64,000 nucleotides of DNA from assembly GCF_001969385.1 (NCBI RefSeq), contig NZ_CP014796.1:3489501-3553500 (forward strand). The letters are read 5' to 3'. A model generated the notes under the pieces. The model ran no database searches and had not been told where the DNA came from. It worked only from the letters and a program-made list of their open reading frames with translations. The translations under genes were made by a program, and so were the position numbers. How positions within the stretch are numbered: position 1 is the first letter of the stretch; the number at the start of each line of letters is the position of its first letter. This document shows positions 34,834-42,458 of the stretch, in pieces. Source of the stretch: Salipiger profundus (GTDB taxonomy: Bacteria; Pseudomonadota; Alphaproteobacteria; Rhodobacterales; Rhodobacteraceae).

Positions 34834-36972
34834 TCAGCGCAGCAACCGCACGCGCTGCCGCAACTCCTGTGCCACTTCCCAGGCCTGCGCGGGATTGCGG
34901 ATCACCCGCGGCGTGATGAGCACCAGAAGCTCGGTCCGGTCGCCGCTGCGCGAGTTGGTCTTGAACAGGTTGCCGAGCCCCGGCACGTCCTTGAGCACCG
35001 GCACGCCACTTTCCCCGCGCGAGGACCGGTCTCGGATCAACCCGCCGAGCCCCACCGTGGCGCCGCTCTGCACCGCGACGGTGCTCTGGATGCGGCGCTG
35101 CTGGATGGTCGGCGACTGGATCGTCGAGGCCGAGGTGCCCGACGGGTCGCTGACTTCCTGAAGGATGTCGAGCGTGACGAGCCCGCTGGCGTTGACGCGC
35201 GGGGTGACCTCGAAGATCACGCCGGTGTCGACGTATTGAACCGAGTTCACAACCACCGCGTCGGCGTTGTTGGTCGAGGTCGCGCTCTGGGTCAGCACCG
35301 GCACCTGGTCACCGATCTGCAGCCGTGCCGACTGGTTGTCGAGCACCATCAGCTGCGGCGACGAGACCACCTGCACCTCGGTGATCTCCGACAGGGCGCT
35401 CAGCACCGCCTGCGCGTCGGGGTTGCGGTAGCTGAGGTTCGAACCGGGATAGGCCGCGCCGATGGCGCCGGTCGCGGTGTTGGCCCAGTTGATGTTGTAG
35501 TTGCCCTGCGACAGCGCCCACTGGACCCCGTATTTCAGGTCGTCGTTCAGCGTGACCTCGGCGATGGTCGCCTCGATCAGAACCTGCAGCGGCATCACGT
35601 CGATCCGGTCGAGCACGTCGCGCACCAGCCGGATCTGCTCGGAGGTGGCCATGATGACCAGCGCGTTGTGGCGGTCGTCGGCCACGACGCGGATGCCCGA
35701 GGTCGAGGTGCCGCCCGACCCGCGCGCCTCTGCCGCGGCGAGCGCGGGGGCCGCTTCGGCGACGATTTCGGCGGTGGCCGCCTCGTTGCCCTCGACACTT
35801 GCCGAGGTCTGCAGCAACGCAGGCTCCAGTCCCGGGGCCACGCGGCCTGCGTCGGCGCCGGCACTGCTGACGGTGGTCGCGCCGAAGGCCTGCGACAGCA
35901 CCGAGGCCAGCTCGACCGCGCGGCTGTTCTTGGCGTAATAGACGAAGGTCTGCATCCCGGCGCGGGTGTCGGCCTTGTCGAGCCGGTCGACCCAGCGCCC
36001 GACACGGGCCAGCGTCGACCGCTGCCGCGAGACCACCAGCACCGCGTTCAGCCGGTTGACGGGCAGGAAGCGCACGGCCTCTCCTTCGCTTTCGAACATG
36101 GTCTGAAGCTCGCCCACGATGCTCTCGGCACTGGCGCGCTGCACCGGGAAGAGGGCAAAGGACTTGTCCGCGAGCACGTCCACATCGAGCACCGAGGCAA
36201 GCTCCATGATCGCCCGCGCCTCGGTTTCGGGACCGGTGAAGATCATGATGTTGCGGGTGGTGTCGACGGCAAGCTGGCTGCCTTCGCCGACCTGGCCGGT
36301 GACCACCTCCGAGACCGAGGCAGCCGAGGCATGCGACAGCGGGATGACATAAACCCCCGCGCCGCGTCCGATCGGGTGGCTGCCCGGCGTGACCACGGTC
36401 TTGGGCAGATTCCTGACCGCATCGCGCGGCACGATGTGGTAGACGCCCTGGTCCTCGATCATGGCGGCGCCGTGCAGCGCGAGAATGTTCTCGAGCATCG
36501 GGATCACGGTCGCACGCGGGATCGCATCGGTGGTGCGGGCGGTCACGGTGCCGCTGACGCGCTCGTCGAAGACATAGGGCACCTCGAGCGTCTCTCCGAG
36601 CACTGCGTCGACGACCTCGCGGATGCTGGCTTCGACGAAGTTCAGCGTCATGTTGCGGCCGGCGGCGTCGGTGTCGACCCGCAGCATCGGCCCGCCGCCC
36701 CAGGTCCGGCTGCCGCCGCCGTAGTCGTAGACATCGCGGGTGAGCGCGTCGCGGCCCTGCGCGCCCATGCGGGCGAACCCGACCGAGCGCAGCCCGGCCT
36801 GCGGGTTGTCCGGCTCCGACACGGAGACAGGTCGCGGCACACCCAGGGTCCGGAAGCCGTATTTCTCCTGGACCTCGGAGCAGCCGATGAGGGCCACCCC
36901 CGCGAGACTCCAGATCATCGCGGTACGCAGCGACCTGCGCGCAAATACCGCCCACGCTTGGCTGATGTGCAT
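34834..36972 (-). CDS. gspD: Type II secretion secretin GspD, predicted lipoprotein
   Basis: This 712-residue outer-membrane secretin has an N0 domain (about 95-175, MTLNFVEASIREVVDAVLGE), N1-N3 domains (PLSHASAASVSEVV, FPVQRASAESIVGEL, FVYYAKNSRAVELASVLSQA) and the C-terminal secretin core (VSSPQLMVLDNQSARLQIGD and VPVLKDVPGLGNLFK). The N-terminus has a lipobox, VALIGCSEV, with Cys31, so it is predicted to be lipidated like the self-piloting secretin HxcQ. No pilotin gene (gspS) is visible, in keeping with that. The gene is 165 bp downstream of the gspC-like gene, so it may have its own promoter. Confidence 0.93.
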   Translation of the reverse strand: MHISQAWAVFARRSLRTAMIWSLAGVALIGCSEVQEKYGFRTLGVPRPVSVSEPDNPQAGLRSVGFARMGAQGRDALTRDVYDYGGGSRTWGGGPMLRVDTDAAGRNMTLNFVEASIREVVDAVLGETLEVPYVFDERVSGTVTARTTDAIPRATVIPMLENILALHGAAMIEDQGVYHIVPRDAVRNLPKTVVTPGSHPIGRGAGVYVIPLSHASAASVSEVVTGQVGEGSQLAVDTTRNIMIFTGPETEARAIMELASVLDVDVLADKSFALFPVQRASAESIVGELQTMFESEGEAVRFLPVNRLNAVLVVSRQRSTLARVGRWVDRLDKADTRAGMQTFVYYAKNSRAVELASVLSQAFGATTVSSAGADAGRVAPGLEPALLQTSASVEGNEAATAEIVAEAAPALAAAEARGSGGTSTSGIRVVADDRHNALVIMATSEQIRLVRDVLDRIDVMPLQVLIEATIAEVTLNDDLKYGVQWALSQGNYNINWANTATGAIGAAYPGSNLSYRNPDAQAVLSALSEITEVQVVSSPQLMVLDNQSARLQIGDQVPVLTQSATSTNNADAVVVNSVQYVDTGVIFEVTPRVNASGLVTLDILQEVSDPSGTSASTIQSPTIQQRRIQSTVAVQSGATVGLGGLIRDRSSRGESGVPVLKDVPGLGNLFKTNSRSGDRTELLVLITPRVIRNPAQAWEVAQELRQRVRLLR

Positions 36973-37137
36973 GTGTTCTACTCGACTGCCTCTCGGTGCC
37001 GCGCGCTCTCCGGCACGTCGGACCTATTCAAGAACGGTAACATGACCGTGGGGCACCTGTCCATTCTCGCGGAAGTCAACGCCACGGCCGGCGAATTTTC
37101 GAATTACATCTTATGATGGATTTCAGATGCACCTTGT

Positions 37138-37647
37138 TCACGGCTTGTATGAGAGCGTGAGCGTCGTCCTCCGGCCGTCGCGCGCGAAGTCGACCGCGTT
37201 CGGATGGATTTCCATCAGCGTCCAGCCGTCCAACTCCTCGCCGGGAGCGATGTAGACCGGGCCGCCGGGACCTGCCTGCAGGATCGCCTTGCGCGCCTCG
37301 CCCACGCCCACGATGCCACGCAGGGTGGCGCGCAGCGGACGCGTCGGGGCCGGTGCGCTGCGGGGCGAGTCCTCCGGCGCGGCGACCTCTTCGACGGTGG
37401 CGCCGGGCGGGCGGCGCAGCGGCGAGAACAGCGGCTTGTCGCGCACCGCGGTGAACCGGGCGAGCGGCGGCAGGGGCTGCGCGGGCAGGGCGGCAAGCCG
37501 GTCGGCATCCTCGGCGGCCTGCCTGCGGACCACGGCCTGCCATTCCTGCGGCACGCGGGTCATCTCGCGGTGAAGGGTCCAGCCGGCGGCGCCGGTCGCA
37601 AGCAACGCCAGCACCAAGGGCACGAGACTGCGCAGCGCGATCATCAT
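37138..37647 (-). CDS. gspC: GspC-like type II secretion inner-membrane protein
   Basis: The 169-residue bitopic protein has a TM helix at about 4-24 (LRSLVPLVLALLATGAAGW), a Pro-rich periplasmic linker and a C-terminal homology-region-like domain (LRATLRGIVGVGEARKAIL to the end). Its place between gspM and gspD, and the DKPLFSPLRRPP motif before the linker, fit GspC/GspN-type proteins that link the inner platform to the secretin. It is shorter than classical GspC and has no PDZ domain. The start overlaps the gspM stop. Exact subfamily is uncertain. Confidence 0.7.
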   Translation of the reverse strand: MMIALRSLVPLVLALLATGAAGWTLHREMTRVPQEWQAVVRRQAAEDADRLAALPAQPLPPLARFTAVRDKPLFSPLRRPPGATVEEVAAPEDSPRSAPAPTRPLRATLRGIVGVGEARKAILQAGPGGPVYIAPGEELDGWTLMEIHPNAVDFARDGRRTTLTLSYKP

Positions 37648-38225
37648 GGCGACACCTCCGGCGACAGGTAGCCGTGGACCTCGAGCTCGACCGCGAGCGC
37701 CAGCTCGGCGCCGTCGCGCGCCGCCGCCCGTCCGCCGGCGGCGGTCGAGATGTCGAGCCGGTCCACGAAGAGATAGGGCTTGCCGGTCTCGAGCGCGTGG
37801 AGCACCTCGACGAAATCGTCATGCGCGGTGTTCAGCACCACCTTCACGCCGATGCGGGTGAGCCCGTCCTCCTCGACGGTTTCGAGGCTCTGCACGCTGC
37901 GCAGGCCGCCACCATGGCCGGCGACGGTCTCCTTCACGTGCTGCTGCACGGCGGCAGCGGCGAGGGGGCCGGTTTCGCCGCGGATGTAGAGGTCGCTGTC
38001 CGCGATCCGGTCGGCAAGCGCCGCGATCCGTTCCTCGTAGACCAGCCGGTCGGGGCTGCGCAAACTCAGGCGCTGAACCATGTCGCGCGAGTGGGCAAGT
38101 TGATCGCGGGTGTCGCGGACCTTGGCCATCACCGGCAGGACGATCACGAGGGCCAGCACGGCGATCGCCCCGGCAAGCAGGGCAAGTGCGAGAAGACGGC
38201 TCAGGAGCGGCGAGGCGTGTTTCAT
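37644..38225 (-). CDS. gspM: Type II secretion protein GspM
   Basis: The 193-residue bitopic inner-membrane protein has one TM helix (about 9-33, LLALALLAGAIAVLALVIVL). A periplasmic coiled coil (KVRDTRDQLAHSRDMVQRL) and a ferredoxin-like domain (about 95-190, containing LETGKPYLFVDRLDI) follow. This matches the shorter GspM type. It overlaps gspL upstream and the gspC-like gene downstream by 4 bp each. It partners GspL in the assembly platform. Confidence 0.85.
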   Translation of the reverse strand: MKHASPLLSRLLALALLAGAIAVLALVIVLPVMAKVRDTRDQLAHSRDMVQRLSLRSPDRLVYEERIAALADRIADSDLYIRGETGPLAAAAVQQHVKETVAGHGGGLRSVQSLETVEEDGLTRIGVKVVLNTAHDDFVEVLHALETGKPYLFVDRLDISTAAGGRAAARDGAELALAVELEVHGYLSPEVSP

Positions 38226-39316
38226 TGCGACACCGGCGCGGCGACCACTGTCGCCTCCAGGCTGAAACGTTCCTTGCCCTGCTGTCGGTCCATGGTCAGC
38301 GGCGAGGTGAACCTCGCCCCGTCCAGAAGGTCCGAGCCTTCGACGCGCCGCAGCATGGCCGAGGGGTCGGCGGAGTAGCCAGAGAGCTCGAGCCGGTCGT
38401 CGCGGATCGACCAGCCGGTCAGCCAGTCGGTTTCGGGCAGCACCCGGGACAGCTCGTCGAGCACGGCAATGGTCATCGGCTCGCGCTGCTTCCTCGTGGC
38501 CACTTCGGTGGCGAGGGCGGCGAGCCGCTCGGCGCGGTCGCGCAGGGCATTGGCCGCGCCGGCCTCGGTGCGCAGCGCGGTGGCGCGCGCGTCCAGCCGG
38601 GCGATCTCGTCGGTCTGCCGGTCGATCCACATGACCAGCGTGACGGCGGCGAGCGCGAGGGCCGTCATCGTCAGCGCGGCGGTGGCGCGCGGCACGATCC
38701 GGCTCGGGTGCGGTCGCTCGGCCTCGGCGAGCAGGTTGAACCCGTCGGGCGCGCTGTCCGAGTCGGCGGGGCCGGTGACACGGTCGGGCCGAAGCTCCAG
38801 CGACCGGGCGCGCTGCATGGCCTCGGTCACGTCCTCTCGGCGGGCAACCAGCAGCCGCACCCGCAGCCTTTCGAGATCGGCATCGCTGTCGGTGACGGCG
38901 TAGTCAAAGGCGGCCTCTCCGGCGGGAAACGGCGTGAAGGCGTCGAGTTCGAAGGCCAGCGCCTCGTGCAGGTTGTCGGCGGCCTCGACCGGCAGATCGA
39001 CCTCGGTCTCCAGCGCGCGGGCACGGGGCAGGCGCAGGGTCACCCGCCGCATGGTGCGCCGGCCGAGCAGGTTCCGAAGCCCCGCGGTGGCGGCGCGCGG
39101 ATCTTCGGGGTCGTATTCCACATGGCCGAGCGGACGCAGGCCGTCGGCCCCGCGCAGGCCGACCGCCACGTCGTTGCCGGAGAGCGCCAGTTCGAGCGTG
39201 TCCGTGGTTCCGAACAGCACGGTCGCGACGCGCGTCGGGAGGCAGCCGCGCAACTCGCGGCCCCACCACGACAGGAAGCCCTGGCCGATGGTCTGAAGGG
39301 TCGACATCTCGTTCAC
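38222..39316 (-). CDS. gspL: Type II secretion protein GspL
   Basis: This 364-residue protein has an actin-like cytoplasmic domain in the first about 200 residues, a TM helix at about 220-240 (ATAALTMTALALAAVTLVMW) and a PilN-like periplasmic domain. It recruits the GspE ATPase to the inner membrane. The sequence EVDLPVEAADNLHEALAFEL is typical of PilM/GspL-like domains. Start 39316 (MNEMST) was taken; ATG 39307 is equally possible. It sits between gspJ and gspM in the operon. Confidence 0.85.
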   Translation of the reverse strand: MNEMSTLQTIGQGFLSWWGRELRGCLPTRVATVLFGTTDTLELALSGNDVAVGLRGADGLRPLGHVEYDPEDPRAATAGLRNLLGRRTMRRVTLRLPRARALETEVDLPVEAADNLHEALAFELDAFTPFPAGEAAFDYAVTDSDADLERLRVRLLVARREDVTEAMQRARSLELRPDRVTGPADSDSAPDGFNLLAEAERPHPSRIVPRATAALTMTALALAAVTLVMWIDRQTDEIARLDARATALRTEAGAANALRDRAERLAALATEVATRKQREPMTIAVLDELSRVLPETDWLTGWSIRDDRLELSGYSADPSAMLRRVEGSDLLDGARFTSPLTMDRQQGKERFSLEATVVAAPVSQ

Positions 39317-39332
39317 ACTCCTTTCCCCGGCC

Positions 39333-39947
39333 TCACATGCCCGGCGCCACGGCGAAGGGCGGCCACAGCCGCTGCGGGTCGGTAAAGGCGACCTCGAGGG
39401 TCACCAGCGACAGCGCCCCTTCGCGGCTCTCCCAGCGGTCGGACCAGCCGCGCTGCGAGGCATCGGGCCGCGCACCGTAATAGCCGATGTCGAGCCCGCT
39501 CACGCCCTCGAGCAGCACGCGCTCGCCCTGTGCGGCCTCGCCGCCGGTGGCCGTGGCGCTGCCGCTCACCTGCTGCCAGCCAAGCCGGACCTCGGCACCC
39601 TCGGCGTCGTGCCACAGTCGGAACAGGTAAAGACCCGAGACCGCCGGGCCTGCCTGCCACTCGGAGACGAAGCGCATCGCGTGGGCCTCGCCCTGCAGCG
39701 GCAGCGCGGCGGTGTCCGCGTCCCGGTAGAGCCCGGCCGGTGCCGAGAGGTCGCCCAGCCTGCGCCGCAGGAAGGACTGCGTGAGCGCCACCCGGTCGCG
39801 ATGGTCCGAAACCTCGGCCACGCGCTCCCAGCTGCGCGCGCCGAACTGGAAGCCGCCGAGCATCAGCGTGCCGAGCAGCGCCAGCAGCGTCAGTGCCACC
39901 AGCAACTCGACCAGCGTGAAACCGGCATCGTGGCGGTCAGCGTCCAT
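39333..39947 (-). CDS. gspJ: Type II secretion minor pseudopilin GspJ
   Basis: The 204-residue protein has a short leader and the pseudopilin motif DAGFTLVELLVALTLLALLG with Phe at +1 and Glu at +5. The globular domain contains LTQSFLRRRLGDLSAPAGLY and GVSGLDIGYYG, as in GspJ. It overlaps the upstream gspI gene by 11 bp. It belongs to the pseudopilus tip complex with GspI and GspK. Confidence 0.9.
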   Translation of the reverse strand: MDADRHDAGFTLVELLVALTLLALLGTLMLGGFQFGARSWERVAEVSDHRDRVALTQSFLRRRLGDLSAPAGLYRDADTAALPLQGEAHAMRFVSEWQAGPAVSGLYLFRLWHDAEGAEVRLGWQQVSGSATATGGEAAQGERVLLEGVSGLDIGYYGARPDASQRGWSDRWESREGALSLVTLEVAFTDPQRLWPPFAVAPGM

Positions 39948-40314
39948 GCCAGCCTCCGAGCTTCAGCGTGCGCAGCGTCAGCGCCGGGCCGTTGCCGCCC
40001 GCGACCGTGAGCACCACGTCATAGGCGGCAAAGGGCGTGTCGCCGGTCTCCGAGAGCGGGCGCACCGTTGCCGACCACGGCTCGCCGGTGGCGAGCGTCC
40101 CGGTCCAGAGCGGCTCGCGCAGGGACAGGTCGGCGCCGATGCGGTCGAGGATCGAGCGCGCCTCAAGCACCCGCGCGGTGGCCCGGTCCGCGGCGCGTTC
40201 CTGCATCATGCCACTCGAAAGCGCGCCGGAAACGCTTGTCAGCGTCACCGCGAGGATGGCGAAGGCGACCAGCACCTCGATCAGGGTGAACCCGCTGTCA
40301 GCTCTCCGTGTCAT
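39937..40314 (-). CDS. gspI: Type II secretion minor pseudopilin GspI
   Basis: The 125-residue protein begins MTRRADSGFTLIEVLVAFAI, a pseudopilin leader and helix with Phe+1 and Glu+5. Its size and the compact C-terminal domain fit GspI, which nucleates the pseudopilus tip. It overlaps gspH (17 bp) and gspJ (11 bp), indicating tight translational coupling. Confidence 0.9.
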   Translation of the reverse strand: MTRRADSGFTLIEVLVAFAILAVTLTSVSGALSSGMMQERAADRATARVLEARSILDRIGADLSLREPLWTGTLATGEPWSATVRPLSETGDTPFAAYDVVLTVAGGNGPALTLRTLKLGGWHGR

Positions 40315-40780
40315 GGACCCTCACCGTGCCGTCGAACCAGTCGATCCCGACCGTGTAATCCGCGGACCCGCGCCGGAGCCGGACCTCGCCGCCGGTCGAG
40401 GTGCCGTCGGGGTAGAACCGCACGCGACCCCGTGCTTCGTCGAGCCGCTCGCGCGTGGCAGTGAGCAGGGTGAGTGCCGTGCCCTCGGGCAGGAAGCTGG
40501 CCGGACCGGCGCTGCCGGTGCGGAAGAGCCGCCGCTCGACATCGATCAGCACCACCGTCTCGCGGTTGTCGCGCAGGGCGGCGCTGCGGGCCGCACGCAG
40601 CGCGGTCCCGAGATCCTGCGCTGCCGCGCGCAGTTCGAGCCGTGGCGCGACGCGGTCGAGCATCGGCGTGGCCAGTGCCGCCACCGCCGCCATCACCGTC
40701 ATCACGACCAGCAGCTCGACCAGCGTGAAGCCACCGGCCGTGCCGGTCCCGACGCATCTGCCGTTACCAGCTCGTGACAT
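40298..40780 (-). CDS. gspH: Type II secretion minor pseudopilin GspH
   Basis: The 160-residue protein starts at ATG 40780 (MSRAGNGRCVG), overlapping the gspG end by 17 bp. The pseudopilin motif is AGGFTLVELLVVMTVMAAVA. The globular part includes LGTALRAARSAALRDNRETV, the usual GspH region. In-frame ATGs at 40810 and 40795 would lengthen the leader without better ribosome-binding context. Confidence 0.88.
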   Translation of the reverse strand: MSRAGNGRCVGTGTAGGFTLVELLVVMTVMAAVAALATPMLDRVAPRLELRAAAQDLGTALRAARSAALRDNRETVVLIDVERRLFRTGSAGPASFLPEGTALTLLTATRERLDEARGRVRFYPDGTSTGGEVRLRRGSADYTVGIDWFDGTVRVHDTES

Positions 40781-41216
40781 CCGCGTTCTCTCCATCGCCG
40801 CCCTCGGCACCGTCCGCGCCGAGGCTCCAGAGGTCGAAGGGGCCGTGGTCCCCCGGCGCGCGATACTCGTAGGCGCGCCCCCAGGGGTCGGTCAGCGCGT
40901 CGGCCTTGCGCAGGTAGGGGCCGTTCCAGCCCGCCGCCCCGCCGCGTGGCGCCTCCATCAGGGCTGCGAGCCCCTCGTCGGTCGAGGGGTAGTGCCCGAC
41001 GTCCAGCGCGTAGAGATCGAGGATCGAGGTCAGCCGGTTCACCTGCACCCCGGCCGCGTCGGCCCGTGCGCCGCCGAGGTACTTGATCGCCTGCGGCACT
41101 GCGAAGGCCGCGATCAGCGACAGGATGAGCAGCACCACCAGCAGCTCGACCAGCGTCATGCCGCGCTCGCCCTTGCGGGGCGTGGTGCTGCGGGGCGTAA
41201 GAGCCGTGTCTGTCAT
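40764..41216 (-). CDS. gspG: Type II secretion major pseudopilin GspG
   Basis: The 150-residue major pseudopilin has a leader ending in Gly and the helix MTLVELLVVLLILSLIAAF with Glu at +5. Position +1 is Met, where Phe is usual. The GspG globular hallmarks are clear: ALDVGHYPSTDEGLAALM and WNGPYLRKADALTDPWGRAY, with calcium-site acids near the C-terminus. It is processed by the prepilin peptidase at 34081. The gene follows gspF after 18 bp. Confidence 0.94.
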   Translation of the reverse strand: MTDTALTPRSTTPRKGERGMTLVELLVVLLILSLIAAFAVPQAIKYLGGARADAAGVQVNRLTSILDLYALDVGHYPSTDEGLAALMEAPRGGAAGWNGPYLRKADALTDPWGRAYEYRAPGDHGPFDLWSLGADGAEGGDGENADVTSW

Positions 41217-41234
41217 CGTCTTGTCCTCCGGTGG

Positions 41235-42455
41235 TCACATCGCGAGATCGTAGGAGCCGAGGATGGCCCCCAGCATCGAGCCCACGATGAAGGCAATCAC
41301 CGCGCCGAGCAGGATGGTCACCCCCGGCGCGAGCAGGGCCAGCGCGCGTTGCAGCGCGCGCTCGACCTCGGTGTCGTAGATGTCGGCGACCTGCAGCAGC
41401 ATCGGGTGCAGCTCGCCGCTTTCCTCGCCAACCTCGATCAGCTGCAGCGCCAGCGGCGGGAACAACCCGCTGCGGCGCATCGGCCTGGCCAGCCCCTCGC
41501 CGCGCGCAAGCGGCCCCGCGAGCCGGCGCGCGGCCTCGGCCACGGCGCGGTTCGACAGGGTGCCGGCGGCAACGCCGATGGCCTCGATCAGCACGACGCC
41601 ATTGGCCCGCAGCGTGCCGAGACTGCGGCAGAAGCGGGCGGTCTCGATCCGCCGCAGCAGCCCGCCGATCACCGGCGCCCGCAGCATCCAGCCATCGAGC
41701 CGGCGCCGGTTGCGCTCGCCGAGGCCGATGCCCCGGAGCGCCAGCAGCAGGACCAGCAGGCCCGCCGCCAGCAGCCAGCCCCAGCGGCTCACGGTCTCGG
41801 AGGCGGCAAAGACGATACGGGTCGAGAGCGGTGGTTCGATGCCGCTTTCCTCGAACATCGGCTGGAACTCGGGCACCACGTAGACCAGCAGCACCACGAG
41901 CGAGAGGCCGGTCAGCGCGAGCACCAGCATCGGGTAGGTGAGCGCCGAGCGGACGCTGGCCTTCAGCGCCTCGCGCCGCTCGAGCATGGTGCCGAGCCGG
42001 GTGAGCACGTCGACCATGACGCCACCGGACTCGCCGGCGCGGATCATGCCGATGTAGAAGGCGGGAAAGATCGTGGGCCGTGCCTCCATCGCCTGCGCGA
42101 GCGGGCTGCCGCCCCGGATCGCCTCGAGCAGCCCGCCGGCAACGCCGCGCAAGGGCCCGTCGTCGAGGATGCGGTCGAGCATCGACAGCGCCCGGTCCAC
42201 CGGCAGCCCGGCACCGAGCAGGATGGCGAACTCGCGGGTGAACAGCATCAGGTCCTTGTCCGAGACGCGGCGCCGGCGGAACAACCCGCCGAAGAGCGTG
42301 CGGCGCGCGGCAGCCTCACGCCCCGGTTGGACCTGCAGCGGCACCATGCCCTGGCCACGCAGCACCCCGATGGCGCCGGCGCGGCTGTCGCTGTCGACCT
42401 GGCCCACGACCACCTCGCCGCCCCGCACCAGTGCCTTGTACTGGAACCGCGCCAT
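41235..42455 (-). CDS. gspF: Type II secretion inner-membrane protein GspF
   Basis: The 406-residue polytopic protein carries two GspF domains: KDLMLFTREFAILLGAGLPV at the start of the first (about 68-190) and ETARFCRSLGTLRANGVVLI at the start of the second (about 270-395). There are three TM helices (about 170-190, 222-240, 378-400). It forms the platform on which pseudopilin assembly turns. It is 3 bp from gspE. Confidence 0.95.
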   Translation of the reverse strand: MARFQYKALVRGGEVVVGQVDSDSRAGAIGVLRGQGMVPLQVQPGREAAARRTLFGGLFRRRRVSDKDLMLFTREFAILLGAGLPVDRALSMLDRILDDGPLRGVAGGLLEAIRGGSPLAQAMEARPTIFPAFYIGMIRAGESGGVMVDVLTRLGTMLERREALKASVRSALTYPMLVLALTGLSLVVLLVYVVPEFQPMFEESGIEPPLSTRIVFAASETVSRWGWLLAAGLLVLLLALRGIGLGERNRRRLDGWMLRAPVIGGLLRRIETARFCRSLGTLRANGVVLIEAIGVAAGTLSNRAVAEAARRLAGPLARGEGLARPMRRSGLFPPLALQLIEVGEESGELHPMLLQVADIYDTEVERALQRALALLAPGVTILLGAVIAFIVGSMLGAILGSYDLAM

Positions 42456-42458
42456 GGC

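Noticed and set aside
35236-37116. Open frame on plus opposite gspD
   Set aside because: gspD carries all secretin domains; the opposite frame has mirror-type composition and no start context.
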